Part shown: positions 18,810 to 28,715 of the stretch, in pieces
Layout: each line of letters starts with the position of its first letter
Numbering within the stretch: position 1 is the first letter of the stretch
Assembly (NCBI RefSeq): GCF_947495825.1
Contig: NZ_CANMAH010000013.1
Coordinates: 23,940-87,939, forward strand
Direction of reading: 5' to 3'
DNA from: an uncultured Psychrobacter sp.
Lineage (GTDB): Bacteria; Pseudomonadota; Gammaproteobacteria; Pseudomonadales; Moraxellaceae
Length of the DNA stretch: 64,000 nt
The notes under the pieces: model-generated
What the model saw: only the letters and a program-made list of their open reading frames with translations
Told to the model about the DNA's origin: nothing
Database searches by the model: none
Program-made: the position numbers and the translations under genes

Positions 18810-19424
18810 TTAGCGAACGCTTCTTTGAAAGCTGTTACGCTCGAAGAGTCGCGTCTGATAGTCTATCAAAGGACGACTAATCGCACGTGGTAGCTCAATA
18901 CCCATCTCATCTAGTCGCCATAATAAAGGCGCTAACAGTACATCACACCAGCCAAATTCATCTGACATAAAGTATGATTTATGAGCAAACAATGGCGATA
19001 GAGTAATCAACGAATCAGCCAGTTGTTTTTTTGCTGAGGCTGCTTGTGTTTTATTAAAACTATCTGGATGCCTAAGTAATATTTTACCAAGTACTAACCA
19101 ATCATGCTGAATACGCCATGCTAATTGACGAAACTGCGCTCGCTCTTGTGGTGTATCAGGTAAGAGCTTATTTGCATGGTAACGTTCTTCTAAATACTCA
19201 AAAATGACATTGATTTCGTATAGTGAGATTTCACGCTGCTGTAATACAGGCAACGTATGATAAGGGTTTAATTCAGTAAGATCTTCAGGACGCTCTGAAT
19301 GTAGACGGGACAAATAATAATCAAGCTTTTTTTCTTCAAGCAATAGGCGTACTACATGACTGTCGTAGCCATCATCAGCATATAAAATCAGCTGACTACT
19401 TGGAATGTCGTTCGCATCAATCAT
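18810..19424 (-). CDS. sspA: Stringent starvation protein A
   Basis: 204 residues with a thioredoxin-like GST N-domain (LILYADDGYDSHVVRLLLEEK; ELNPYHTLPVLQQREISLYEINVIFEYLEERY) and an all-helical GST C-domain. SspA binds RNA polymerase and alters promoter use under starvation and acid stress; it lacks glutathione transferase activity in studied members. It lies between petABC and sspB, as in many gammaproteobacteria. Confidence 0.94.
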   Translation of the reverse strand: MIDANDIPSSQLILYADDGYDSHVVRLLLEEKKLDYYLSRLHSERPEDLTELNPYHTLPVLQQREISLYEINVIFEYLEERYHANKLLPDTPQERAQFRQLAWRIQHDWLVLGKILLRHPDSFNKTQAASAKKQLADSLITLSPLFAHKSYFMSDEFGWCDVLLAPLLWRLDEMGIELPRAISRPLIDYQTRLFERNSFQRSVR

Positions 19425-19580
19425 GAAAGCCTAATGTTAATAGTTGAGGGTGTCATCGTAAACAAAGTTACCTTGTTTATCAAGGTAGCATGCGTAAACA
19501 TTATATACTGGCAGTGTTTTTGTAATAACTGCAAGTGCCTTTTATCTCTAAATGGGCCTTATTGAGATTTAGGGAATATA

Positions 19581-19607
19581 AAAAAAGGCACTACCAAAGT
19601 AGTGCCT
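19581..19607 (-). terminator. Rho-independent terminator of petABC
   Basis: AGGCACTAC and GTAGTGCCT pair perfectly around a 4-nt loop, with a run of A on the plus strand that becomes the T-run on the minus strand. It lies about 35 bases past the petC stop and separates petABC from sspA-sspB. Confidence 0.9.
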
Positions 19608-19642
19608 AATATTTTACTGGTCTTTATACTTTTAGCGCATAC

Positions 19643-20359
19643 TTATTTTACGTCTTTCCAGAATTCTTTATTAAGTAAGTAAACTGGAATGAGTAGCACT
19701 AATAAGAACAAAATCACAAAAAAACCAATTACTTGGCGGTCATGACGAGCAGGTTCAGCCATCCATGCCATAAAATTAACCAAGTCACCGACCTCAGATT
19801 TGAACTCTTCAGCACTGAGCTCTTCTTGCATATTATGCAATACATGAGGCATGGCCGCATTTGCCAGTACTAAGTTGTTAGCTCCCCAAGGACGGCTAGG
19901 ATCTTCATAAAACGATAGTAAATATGTATAAACCCAATCATCACCACGTAGTCTAGTTTCAAGCGTTAAATCTGGTGGTGCAGCACCAAACCATGAAGCT
20001 TGAATCTCAGGATCAATTTCGGCATTGATATGATCACCGATTTGATCGGTGGTTACCATCAAATACTTTTCTACAAGCTCTGGCGGTATTTCAAGATCTT
20101 TAGCGATGCGAGAGTGACGAACATACTGTGCAGAGTGACAACCAGCACAGTAGTTCATAAATATTTTTGCACCGTTTTGTAGTGAGCCTTTATTGGTAAA
20201 ATCAATAGGTGCTGTACTACAAGCTAAGTGTTCTTCAACGCCTTCAGCATTGACAAATGTCCCACATCCGCCGCCGCCTGCTGCCAAGGCAGTACCAGCA
20301 GTCAAACTCAATGCCGCGCCTAAGCCTAAACCTGCGAGGGATTTTGTTAGCGTGTTCAT
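19643..20359 (-). CDS. petC: Cytochrome c1 (bc1 complex)
   Basis: A 238-residue protein with an N-terminal signal peptide ending near ALAAGG, the haem-binding CAGCH near residue 71, the axial methionine region (NAAMPHVL), and a C-terminal membrane anchor followed by KEFWKDVK. It carries electrons from the Rieske protein to soluble or membrane cytochromes on the periplasmic face. Its ATG shares a T with the stop of petB (TAATG), so translation is coupled; the ribosome site GGAGG lies within the end of petB. Confidence 0.96.
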   Translation of the reverse strand: MNTLTKSLAGLGLGAALSLTAGTALAAGGGGCGTFVNAEGVEEHLACSTAPIDFTNKGSLQNGAKIFMNYCAGCHSAQYVRHSRIAKDLEIPPELVEKYLMVTTDQIGDHINAEIDPEIQASWFGAAPPDLTLETRLRGDDWVYTYLLSFYEDPSRPWGANNLVLANAAMPHVLHNMQEELSAEEFKSEVGDLVNFMAWMAEPARHDRQVIGFFVILFLLVLLIPVYLLNKEFWKDVK

Positions 20360-21585
20360 TAGTGACCTCCGGTAACACGTTCTGGTGGCTGTTTACACTT
20401 CTCGATAGCAGTGTAAATCGGCATCAATAAGAAAAACAAGAAATACAAGATGGTAAATATACGTGACATGATAGTCGCCGTTGGTGTCGCAGGCGTAGCA
20501 CCTAAATAACCTAGTACAATGAAGCTAATAGCAAACACAGTCAAAGCAATCTTAGATAAGATACCTTTATAACGTATAGAACGTACTGGAGATCTATCGA
20601 GCCACGGTATCAAGAACAGCACAGCGATGGCCGCACCCATTGCAATAACACCACCAAGTTTACTTGGAACTGCACGTAAGATGGCATAGAACGGTGTGTA
20701 ATACCATACTGGCGCAATATGCTCTGGTGTTTTTAGAGAGTTGGCTGCTTCAAAGTTAGGTGGTTCAAGGAAGAAACCACCGCCTTCTGGGAAGAAGAAA
20801 ACCACGGCAAAGAAGCAAATGAAGAAGACAACAATACCAATCATGTCATGTACAGTGTAGTAAGGATGGAACTCAATCCCATCTAACGGTACACCATTTT
20901 TGTCTTTAAGTTTTTTGATATCGATGCCATCTGGGTTGTTTGAACCTACATGATGCAAAGCAACAATATGCATAAAGACCAAACCGACAAGTACTAAAGG
21001 AATAGCAACGACGTGTAGTGCAAAGAAGCGGTTTAGGGTGATACCTGAAATAATATAGTCACCACGTACCCACTCAGCAAGGCCATCACCAATCACAGGT
21101 AGAGCAGCAGGAAGGTTCAAGATAACCTGTGCACCCCAAAATGACATGTTGCCCCAAGGCAGCAGGTAACCAAAGAAGCCTTCAGCCATTAGTGCTAGAT
21201 AAATCCCCATACCGATGAGCCAGATAAGCTCACGAGGCTTTTGGTATGAACCATAAAGCAAGGCGCGGAACATATGTAGATAGACTACGACGAAGAAGGC
21301 TGAAGCACCAGTCGAGTGCATATAGCGGATAAGCCAACCGCCTTGTACATCACGCATGATGTATTCAACAGACGCAAATGCTCCTTCGGCACTTGGGTTG
21401 TACATCATCGTAAGCCAAATACCAGTCACCAATTGGTTGACCAATACCACCATTGACAATACGCCAAAAAAGTACCAAAAGTTAAAATTCTTTGGTGCAT
21501 AGTACTTTGACATATGGTATTCATAGGTTTCGGTCGCAGGAAAGCGCGCGTCCACCCAATGCATTAACTTTTTACCCATACTCAT
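20359..21585 (-). CDS. petB: Cytochrome b (bc1 complex)
   Basis: 408 residues from the ATG at 21585, six bases behind GGGGAGG; a TTG at 21600 opens the frame further but overlaps that site and petA. Eight membrane helices carry the haem-ligating histidines (HSTGASAFFVVVYLHMFRALLYGSY and FFALHVVAIPLVLVGLVFMHIVALHHVGSNNP are family stretches, given here as positions about 80-105 and 180-215). The Qo-site tetrad appears as PEHIAPVWYY. It is the quinol-oxidising core of complex III in the inner membrane, and is the middle gene of petABC. Confidence 0.96.
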   Translation of the reverse strand: MSMGKKLMHWVDARFPATETYEYHMSKYYAPKNFNFWYFFGVLSMVVLVNQLVTGIWLTMMYNPSAEGAFASVEYIMRDVQGGWLIRYMHSTGASAFFVVVYLHMFRALLYGSYQKPRELIWLIGMGIYLALMAEGFFGYLLPWGNMSFWGAQVILNLPAALPVIGDGLAEWVRGDYIISGITLNRFFALHVVAIPLVLVGLVFMHIVALHHVGSNNPDGIDIKKLKDKNGVPLDGIEFHPYYTVHDMIGIVVFFICFFAVVFFFPEGGGFFLEPPNFEAANSLKTPEHIAPVWYYTPFYAILRAVPSKLGGVIAMGAAIAVLFLIPWLDRSPVRSIRYKGILSKIALTVFAISFIVLGYLGATPATPTATIMSRIFTILYFLFFLLMPIYTAIEKCKQPPERVTGGH

Positions 21586-21586
21586 G

Positions 21587-22171
21587 TTAAGCCTCCCCAA
21601 CCGTCAAGATAGTACCATCCATACTATATTCTGGGATGGGTAAGTTAAGCGGAGCCGGAACGCCACTATAGACGCGACCCGCTAGGTCGTACTTAGAACC
21701 GTGACAAGGACAGAAAAACCCACCATACCAGTCATTACCACCTAAGTCGGCAGCACCAACATCAGGACGGTAGTTCGGCGCACAACCCAAATGCGTACAC
21801 ACGCCTTCTACAACCAAGACGCCTGGTTCTAAAGAGCGAGTAGGATTAGCACAGTATTCAGGTTGTAGTGATTCACTAGAATCGGGATCAGATAGTAAAG
21901 GGACGACATCATCAAGTGTGGTCAGCATATCTTCAGTACGTTTTACCACAAAGATAGGTTTGCCACGATATTTGACGACGATCATTTGTCCATCTTCGAT
22001 AGAACTGATGTCTTGAGTTACTGCCGCCCCGGCAGCTTCTGCTTTAGCACTTGGGGCCCAAGAACGAACAAAAGGTGTTGCTACAGCAGCTACCCCAGCT
22101 GCACCAATTGCGGCAGTCGAGGCAATAAGAACTCTACGACGTTGTACATTAACGCCTTCGGCTTGGCTCAT
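21587..22171 (-). CDS. petA: Rieske iron-sulfur subunit (bc1 complex)
   Basis: 194 residues. A twin-arginine-like start (RRRVLIASTAAIGAAG) leads into one membrane anchor. The [2Fe-2S] ligands are in CTHLGCAP near residue 119 and CPCHGS near residue 155. It moves electrons from quinol at the Qo site to cytochrome c1. It is the first gene of petABC, with ribosome site GGAGG and an ATG at 22171. The stop is one base from the start of petB. Confidence 0.96.
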   Translation of the reverse strand: MSQAEGVNVQRRRVLIASTAAIGAAGVAAVATPFVRSWAPSAKAEAAGAAVTQDISSIEDGQMIVVKYRGKPIFVVKRTEDMLTTLDDVVPLLSDPDSSESLQPEYCANPTRSLEPGVLVVEGVCTHLGCAPNYRPDVGAADLGGNDWYGGFFCPCHGSKYDLAGRVYSGVPAPLNLPIPEYSMDGTILTVGEA

Positions 22172-22629
22172 TAATACTTCCTCCAGGTGAATGAAATGGG
22201 ATTATCCCACACTGGGTTTGTGACTTAGAAACTTACAATACAAACATATAAGCCACGTTAGCTGTGCCTAATTTTGCTAATTGTTGCTATTCTAAGCTAT
22301 TTTGGTCATAAAATAAATTAATGTGTCAAAAATAAAACTACTCTGACGGTACATTATTTATGGCTGTAGTCTCACAAAAAAGTTACAGCCAAATCAAGCT
22401 AGGATCTTATTATATTAAGATTCGGCTTTAATATTACCCTAGAATTAATAAGGATATTCAAAGACCAAGAATGATACTCGAAATGAGGACAATGTTCACT
22501 AACTTTCCATACATTTGCTATCATTTGGCGCATCTAAATAGATTTCAGACAATCTAAAACTACTTACCTATGGTTTGTTTACAAATCTAAGTAAGTTACC
22601 ACTGTGGTCTAGTTTAATTTAAAAGTGCT
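22172..22629. other. Intergenic region upstream of petA
   Basis: 458 bases with no supportable gene. It must hold the petABC promoter and the 3' end of the uup transcript. I see AT-rich, slightly repetitive sequence but no hairpin with a T-run, no RNA gene and no clear promoter pair. Confidence 0.5.
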
Positions 22630-24573
22630 CTAATGGTTTTCAAGAGCGTCCCAGCGCTCAAGCTTATTCATCATCTCCTCTTCAATGACTAATAAGCGCT
22701 CGCTTGCAACGGTTGCAGCGTCGAAGTCTTGCGTAAACCATGAACCGTCTGCCAGCTTTTCTTCCAATAGATTTTGTTCTTGCTCAAGAGCAGCAATCTC
22801 TTTTGGTAGATTATCAAGCTCACGCTGCTCATTAAAGTTCAGCTTTTTTGACGTTTTTTTAGGTTTGGCTATTGCTGATTTATTGGTAGATTTAGCATTT
22901 TCAGCGGCTTTATTCACAGACTTAGCAGCTTGAGCAGCCTGGACGCGATTTTTCTGTATCAGATATTCTTGATAACCACCCACATACTCTTGAACCACGC
23001 CGTTGCCATGTTCATCTTGGTCAAATACCCAAGTAGAGGTGACCACATTGTCCATAAACGAGCGATCATGGCTGATGAGAAGAATGGTACCGTTAAAACT
23101 GCTAACTGACTCTTCTAACAATTCAAGAGTTGCCATGTCTAAGTCGTTGGTTGGCTCATCCAGTACGAGGATGTTAGCAGGCTTTAGCAACTGTTTGGCT
23201 AATAACACCCGGTTGCGCTCACCACCAGATAAGGCTTTGACCGGCGTACGTGCACGCTCTGGAGCAAACAAAAAATCTTGCAAGTAACTCATGATGTGAG
23301 TTTTACGACCACCAACTTCGATGAAGTCTGAGCCTTCTGATACGTTTTGAGCGACAGTCGCTTCAAGATCTAACTGATCTCGCAGTTGATCAAAAAAGGC
23401 GATTTGTAAATTTGTCCCAAGCTCAACGCTACCAGTCTTGGTCACCTCATCATCAGACATATCGAGTAGTGCTTTAATGAGTGTGGTTTTGCCTGCGCCG
23501 TTAGGACCTATGATGCCGATTTTGTCACCGCGCATAATAGTCGTTGTAAAATTATCGACCAATACATTGCCGTCATATTCTAGATGCAAGTTTTTGACCT
23601 TACAGACTAGCTTGCCACTTTTTTCGCCTTCACCCATGGTGATATTGACATTACCAACTTGCTCACGGCGTGCGCTACGCTCTTCACGTAATGCTTTTAA
23701 TTCACGAACGCGGCCTTCGTTACGGGTACGACGTGCTTTAATGCCTTGACGAATCCATACTTCTTCTTGAGCCAGTTTTTTATCAAAGTTAGCATTGTTT
23801 TTTTCTTCTGCTAATAGTTGCTGCTCTTTGAGTTCTTGGTAGCGAGCATAACCTTTGGCACCTTGGGTCACGTCATAGCTCGTTAATTGACCACGGTCAA
23901 GCTCTACAATACGAGTCGCAAGCTTATCAACGAATGCTCTATCGTGGGTGACAAACAGTAGAGTTAGACCTTGCCAATCAAGCAAGAAGCGCTCTAACCA
24001 CTCAATACTATCAACGTCTAAATGGTTGGTTGGCTCATCTAGTAGGAGCATATCAGGCTTGGTCACTAACGCCCGTGCAAGTAACACGCGACGCTTACGA
24101 CCACCAGACAGAGACGATAAATCATCTTCAGGATCAAGCCCCATCGTCATAATTAAGCGTCTTGCTTCGCGCTCTAAATCCCAGCCATGCACAGCGTCAA
24201 TATCATGTTGCAACGTTGCCATACGTTCGCACGCATCCATATCACCATTTGCGCATAGATCAGTTTGCTGATTATATTTAATCAGCAGATCAGCGGTATG
24301 ACGACTGCCGCCCATGACGATGTCTAGTATTTTACCACTGGTTTCAGGTACATCTTGCTCAAGCATCGCCACGCTTGCACTGCCATTAATGATGATTTCA
24401 CCACTATCAGGCTGCAACGAACCGTTAATGAGTTTGAATAAAGTAGATTTACCTTCACCATTGCGGCCGATCAAACAGACGCGCTCGCCTTCATTAATGC
24501 TAAAATCAATGCCATCGAGGACGGGGGCGACGCCAAAAGCGAGATGAATGTTTTTTAAATGTATCAGTGCCAT
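22630..24573 (-). CDS. uup: ABC-F ATPase, Uup type
   Basis: 647 residues with two ABC ATPase domains and no membrane segments. Walker A motifs are GRNGEGKST (36-44) and GPNGAGKTT (about 352-360); signatures are LSGGRKRRVLLARAL and LSGGERNRVLLAKQLL; Walker B are LLLDEPTNHLD and LVLDEPTNDLD. A Lys/Ala-rich stretch and a predicted coiled-coil C-terminal domain (about 560-647) are typical of Uup, which binds DNA and ribosomes and affects transposon excision and translation. It appears monocistronic. Confidence 0.93.
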   Translation of the reverse strand: MALIHLKNIHLAFGVAPVLDGIDFSINEGERVCLIGRNGEGKSTLFKLINGSLQPDSGEIIINGSASVAMLEQDVPETSGKILDIVMGGSRHTADLLIKYNQQTDLCANGDMDACERMATLQHDIDAVHGWDLEREARRLIMTMGLDPEDDLSSLSGGRKRRVLLARALVTKPDMLLLDEPTNHLDVDSIEWLERFLLDWQGLTLLFVTHDRAFVDKLATRIVELDRGQLTSYDVTQGAKGYARYQELKEQQLLAEEKNNANFDKKLAQEEVWIRQGIKARRTRNEGRVRELKALREERSARREQVGNVNITMGEGEKSGKLVCKVKNLHLEYDGNVLVDNFTTTIMRGDKIGIIGPNGAGKTTLIKALLDMSDDEVTKTGSVELGTNLQIAFFDQLRDQLDLEATVAQNVSEGSDFIEVGGRKTHIMSYLQDFLFAPERARTPVKALSGGERNRVLLAKQLLKPANILVLDEPTNDLDMATLELLEESVSSFNGTILLISHDRSFMDNVVTSTWVFDQDEHGNGVVQEYVGGYQEYLIQKNRVQAAQAAKSVNKAAENAKSTNKSAIAKPKKTSKKLNFNEQRELDNLPKEIAALEQEQNLLEEKLADGSWFTQDFDAATVASERLLVIEEEMMNKLERWDALENH

Positions 24574-24823
24574 AGATTATCTTAAGCTTATATATAGTGG
24601 TGAAAATAATGAGTGGACAATAAAGGTGTACAGAATATTGCCAAATTGTTAGCAGTATAACATGCTGCTAGGTGACTTTAGTGTAAGCAAGGACTTTTTA
24701 TCACGTCTAATATGATTAAAGTATGAACAACATAGTTTTGAGCTTAGTACCAACGCCACGTTCTCTATAAATGACCTATAATATAAAATCCAAGCGACAA
24801 ACAATTATGATATTGAGATAAGT

Positions 24824-25093
24824 ATGAACACAGCATCAGAGAATAATACAGACCAAAAAGACCCTGCAATAGAGCTGTCTGAACTACAAGTACAAATGGT
24901 TGATCTACAAATGAGTATGGCGCATCTTGAATTGACTGTAGAGCGGCTTGATGAGGTGATTGCTCGCCAAGACCAGCACATCCATACGCTACAGCGTCAG
25001 CTGCAACTGGTTTATAAACAGGTAGAAAGCCAAAGGACTGACGACGGCATTGCGCCTTTTGACGTGGTAGCAGATAAACCACCCCATTATTAA
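24824..25093 (+). CDS. slyX: SlyX family protein
   Basis: An 89-residue, almost wholly helical coiled-coil protein (LQVQMVDLQMSMAHLELTVERLDEVIARQDQHI) ending in the SlyX signature DVVADKPPHY. The exact role is unknown in the family. It is divergent from uup and likely single. The Gln-rich middle is normal for the family. Confidence 0.88.
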   Translation: MNTASENNTDQKDPAIELSELQVQMVDLQMSMAHLELTVERLDEVIARQDQHIHTLQRQLQLVYKQVESQRTDDGIAPFDVVADKPPHY

Positions 25094-25363
25094 CGTTGAA
25101 CAGTTCGTATATTAGTTAGCTCATTTTATCTAACTGTCTAGCAATACATCTCACTTGCAGAAGGGATAAATTAGCAAGATCAACTATATGTGTACAAATG
25201 AATGTAGTTATCTTTCTGTGACCAAATCGTCATAATAGAGAAATAATATATATTTTTTGTTGTTTTAACGTGCAAAAGACATTACCATCTTCCACCGAGG
25301 ATATCGCTTGCATAATAAATGTTATCAAGAAGGTATAACAATGTGGACGTTTGGAGATATACG

Positions 25364-26737
25364 ATGCGCGCAATTTTTCATTTAAAAACTCTCACAGTAG
25401 CTGTTGCAGCTCTTTCTGTCGCTAGCGTTGCTAGTGCTGCCGGCCTTGATCGCTCAGGTCAAGATATTACTGCATTTTTACAAGATGGTACCTATGCAGA
25501 AGCTGTCTATACCTATATTAATGCTGATGTCACAGGCTATGACAATGCAGTGGTGCGCTCTAATGATGAAGGCTATGTACAAGGCAAAAAAATAGAAGAT
25601 ATCGCTGAGTCTTATGACTTTTTCCGTTACGGGGTAAAAGCTGATATCAATGATACCTTTAGTGTTGGTGTCCTATATGACGAGCCATTTGGTGCTGCTG
25701 CTCTTTACAGTGGTGACAATAACTTTGTTTCAATCGACGATGCTGATACGATTGTTGCAAGTGGATCAGGAGGAGACATTCCGAATGTTGCAACACTCGA
25801 TAGTGCAATCGCTCAGGCTAAAGACGCTCTGGCTGATCCAAATACTCCTGATGCTGCTAAGCCGGCTTTAGCAGAAGGGTTGGCTCAACTAGAAATTCTA
25901 AAAGGGGCAGCAGATACAGCTGGTGAGGCGACCAATGTAGAAGTACGTAGTCACAGCTTAACGGGCATATTGGGCATGAAACTTGGCCAAAACAAAAACT
26001 TCCAAGTTTATGGTGGTCCAGTTGCGCAGCGCATAGAAGCTAGTGTAAAGCTACGTGGTGCTGCTTATGGTCCAGCTTCGGGCTATACTGCAAATATCAA
26101 CCCTAGCCAAGATTATGGTTGGATAGCTGGGGCTTCATACAGTAAGCCTGAAATTGGTTTAAAAGCTGCCCTGACTTATCGTTCTGAAATTGATCACAAA
26201 ACCCAGATTGGCGAAAGCTTTGATGTAGGCGTTGGTAATTCAATTGAAATCACCACACCAAAATCAGTCAATTTAGATTTCCAAACAGGTGTCAATCCAA
26301 CGACACTGGCGACTGCAAAAGTGCGCTGGGTACCTTGGGACGACTTTGCAATTACACCACCAAACTACAATGAAGTTAGTAAAGCTCTGACTAAAGATGA
26401 CAAAGGTTTAGATTTAGTCAGCTATGATGATGAGCAATGGGTTGTTGAGCTTGGATTGGCCAAACGCCTAACACCAGCTTTAGCCGTCAGTGGTACAGTT
26501 GGCTGGGATAGCGGTGCTGGTGATCCAGTAACGTCTCTTGGTCCTATTGAAGGCTACTATAGTGCAGGTCTTGGTGCGAAATATAACGTCACTGAAAACT
26601 GGGCAGTATCAGCAGGTGGCAAGTATCTATGGTTTGGTGATGCAAAAGGTAAGACACCAACCCAAGACATTGTCAGTAACTTTGAAGACAACGACGGTTA
26701 TGTACTAGGAGTTAAAGTTTCTTATCAAGCTCAGTAG
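25364..26737 (+). CDS. FadL/OmpP1 family outer-membrane transport protein, paralogue 1
   Basis: 457 residues from the ATG at 25364, behind TTGGAGA; an in-frame TTG-like extension from 25319 lacks a ribosome site. The signal peptide ends SVASA/AGLDRSGQ. The mature part is an outer-membrane barrel with FadL-like phrases (SGQDITAFLQDG, VGVLYDEPFGAA, GAKYNVTENWAVSAGGKYLWFGDAKG) and a C-terminal aromatic-rich strand ending in YQAQ. It should pass long-chain fatty acids or other hydrophobic compounds. A strongly similar paralogue follows. The variable loop near residues 110-175 is Ala/Asp-rich and differs most between the two copies. Confidence 0.9.
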   Translation: MRAIFHLKTLTVAVAALSVASVASAAGLDRSGQDITAFLQDGTYAEAVYTYINADVTGYDNAVVRSNDEGYVQGKKIEDIAESYDFFRYGVKADINDTFSVGVLYDEPFGAAALYSGDNNFVSIDDADTIVASGSGGDIPNVATLDSAIAQAKDALADPNTPDAAKPALAEGLAQLEILKGAADTAGEATNVEVRSHSLTGILGMKLGQNKNFQVYGGPVAQRIEASVKLRGAAYGPASGYTANINPSQDYGWIAGASYSKPEIGLKAALTYRSEIDHKTQIGESFDVGVGNSIEITTPKSVNLDFQTGVNPTTLATAKVRWVPWDDFAITPPNYNEVSKALTKDDKGLDLVSYDDEQWVVELGLAKRLTPALAVSGTVGWDSGAGDPVTSLGPIEGYYSAGLGAKYNVTENWAVSAGGKYLWFGDAKGKTPTQDIVSNFEDNDGYVLGVKVSYQAQ

Positions 26738-26800
26738 GATTGAGGCTTACAAGTCTATCTTGCAAGGTAATACTGACCTAGTATCTATGTTTCAATAATA

Positions 26801-26830
26801 AAAAAGCGATCCAATAGGGGTCGCTTTTTT
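26801..26830 (+). terminator. Rho-independent terminator after FadL paralogue 1
   Basis: AAAAAGCGATCC pairs with GGGTCGCTTTTTT (one T-G wobble). It closely resembles the terminator after paralogue 2, so the duplication appears to have included the 3' flank. Confidence 0.85.
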
Positions 26831-27147
26831 GTGGGTTATCGTTTTGTCCTAAAGTAAAACAGACTTATTATGAAAGGTAATTAACAGTACAGATTTGGCT
26901 GATAATAAGTCAGTATGTCTAAATTACTTGATTGTAAAATACTAATAATATTCACTTAAATGCATAATAATAATTAAGAACTGTCCAGTCATATTTAGGA
27001 AATAAAGTACTTTAAGTGTTGTCTTAGTGTGAGAAAGCCATTACTATTCAAATTAGGAGACCGTTTAGATAATAGGTATGGAAGGAGATTATCCTGACCT
27101 ACTGATTATAGTAACGGTAAAACAACGAGGACGTTTGGAGATACACA
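26831..27147. other. Promoter region of FadL paralogue 2
   Basis: 317 AT-rich bases between the first paralogue's terminator and the second paralogue. The last 25 bases (GAGGACGTTTGGAGATACACA) closely match the leader of paralogue 1. No gene is supported. Confidence 0.5.
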
Positions 27148-28596
27148 ATGCGCACTACCTTTCACTTAAAAACCCTTGCGGTAACAATCGCAACGCTTTC
27201 TGTAGCCAGCGTATCAAGCGCTGCTGGTCTTGATCGCTCGGGTCAAGATGTCACTGCTTTCTTTCAAGATGGCGTTTATGCCGAATCTGTCTATACGTAC
27301 ATTGATGCTGACGTTAGTGGTAAAGATAGCGCTAATATTATTCCTAGTAGTAATACTTATGTTGAAGGTGGTGACACTGGCGATATTGCTGAATCTTATG
27401 ATTTTTTCCGTTACGGGGTAAAAGCTGATATCAATGATACTTTTAGTATTGGTCTTTTATATGACGAGCCATTTGGTGCTGCCGCTGAGTATACTGAGGG
27501 CAATTTTGTAGCTCAGGAAGGAGACAACCGTGAGGCTACTATTACGGCCATTTCAGGTGGTCTCATTGGCCCAGACTCACCGCTTGGTATTACTAGCTTT
27601 GCTCAAGCCCAAGGTACAGTTGACGCTCTTCAAGGTATCCTTAGACAAGGCGGTACTTTAACAGCAGATCAACAAACTGCATTAGCAAGATTAACGCCAG
27701 CTGTTGGTATTGTAAATGGAGAGTTTGGTACGGCTGGTGAAAATACCAATGTAGAGGTTCGTAGCCAAAGCTTAACAGGACTTCTAGGTATGAAGTTTGG
27801 TGCTAATAAAGAGTTCCAAGTGTATGGTGGTCCGGTTGCTCAGCGTATCGAATCTGAAGTAAAACTGCGCGGATTGGCTTATGGTCCTGCGACTGGCTAT
27901 ACTTCAAGCAGTAATCCTGACATGGATTATGGTTGGATCGCTGGGATGTCATACAGTAAACCTGAAATCGCTCTAAAAGCTGCACTGACGTATCGTTCAG
28001 AAATTGATCATGATATGAATATAGCCGAAACGTATCCGTTAGCTGGTACACTAGCTGGTGATCCTGCTGCAGCCAATCGAAGCAGCAAATACGAAATTAC
28101 GACTCCAGAATCGGTCAACTTTGATTTCCAAACAGGTATTAATCCAACTACTTTAGCTACCGCAAAAGTACGCTGGGTGCCTTGGGGTGATTTTAAAATA
28201 ACACCGCCATTATATAATGAAGTCAGTAGAAATAACGAACTATATGAAGAAAACGGTTTAAACTTAGTTGATTACGATGACGATCAATGGCAGGTAGAGC
28301 TAGGCTTGGCCAAGCGTTTAGCACCTGCGTTAGCAGTAAACGGTACTATTGGTTGGGATAGTGGTGCTGGAGATCCTACGACGTCATTAGGACCTGTCGA
28401 AGGCTACTATAGTGTTGGTCTGGGCGCTAAGTATAATGTCACTCCAGAATGGGCCGTATCAGCTGGTGGAAAATACTTATGGTTCGGTGATGCTCAAGGT
28501 GCATTGCCAACTGACAAAATCGTTGCTGATTTTGATGACAACGACGGTTATATCGTCGGTGTGAAGCTATCATACCAAGCAAAACAAGATTTTTAA
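27148..28596 (+). CDS. FadL/OmpP1 family outer-membrane transport protein, paralogue 2
   Basis: 482 residues, ATG behind TTGGAGA. Signal peptide to SVSSA/AGLDRSGQ, then the same barrel phrases as the upstream gene (YGVKADINDTFSIGLLYDEPFGAA, EVRSQSLTGLLGMKFG, GAKYNVTPEWAVSAGGKYLWFGDAQG). It carries a longer, different loop (about residues 115-180) and another near 300. The most conserved stretches are the barrel strands and the N-terminal hatch. It has its own leader and terminator, so the two copies can be controlled apart. Substrate specificity is unknown. Confidence 0.9.
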   Translation: MRTTFHLKTLAVTIATLSVASVSSAAGLDRSGQDVTAFFQDGVYAESVYTYIDADVSGKDSANIIPSSNTYVEGGDTGDIAESYDFFRYGVKADINDTFSIGLLYDEPFGAAAEYTEGNFVAQEGDNREATITAISGGLIGPDSPLGITSFAQAQGTVDALQGILRQGGTLTADQQTALARLTPAVGIVNGEFGTAGENTNVEVRSQSLTGLLGMKFGANKEFQVYGGPVAQRIESEVKLRGLAYGPATGYTSSSNPDMDYGWIAGMSYSKPEIALKAALTYRSEIDHDMNIAETYPLAGTLAGDPAAANRSSKYEITTPESVNFDFQTGINPTTLATAKVRWVPWGDFKITPPLYNEVSRNNELYEENGLNLVDYDDDQWQVELGLAKRLAPALAVNGTIGWDSGAGDPTTSLGPVEGYYSVGLGAKYNVTPEWAVSAGGKYLWFGDAQGALPTDKIVADFDDNDGYIVGVKLSYQAKQDF

Positions 28597-28640
28597 TCTA
28601 ACCATAAAAGACCTAACTTATAAGTTGTACTATATTTTGT

Positions 28641-28672
28641 AAAAAAAGCGATCCATAATGGGTCGCTTTTTT
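28641..28672 (+). terminator. Rho-independent terminator after FadL paralogue 2
   Basis: AAAAAAAGCGATCC pairs with GGGTCGCTTTTTT. It is nearly the same as the terminator at 26801-26830. Confidence 0.85.
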
Positions 28673-28694
28673 ATGGTTATTATCAACGCGTCTT

Positions 28695-28715
28695 TTTTAT
28701 TTCGAACTTACTATA
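28695..28715. repeat. Solo terminal fragment of the MITE-like repeat
   Basis: These 21 bases match the right end of the element at 48234-48370 at 19 of 21 positions and finish in the same ACTATA. No partner end lies at the expected distance, which would be inside the FadL gene. It is probably a remnant, though chance AT-rich similarity is not excluded. Confidence 0.4.
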
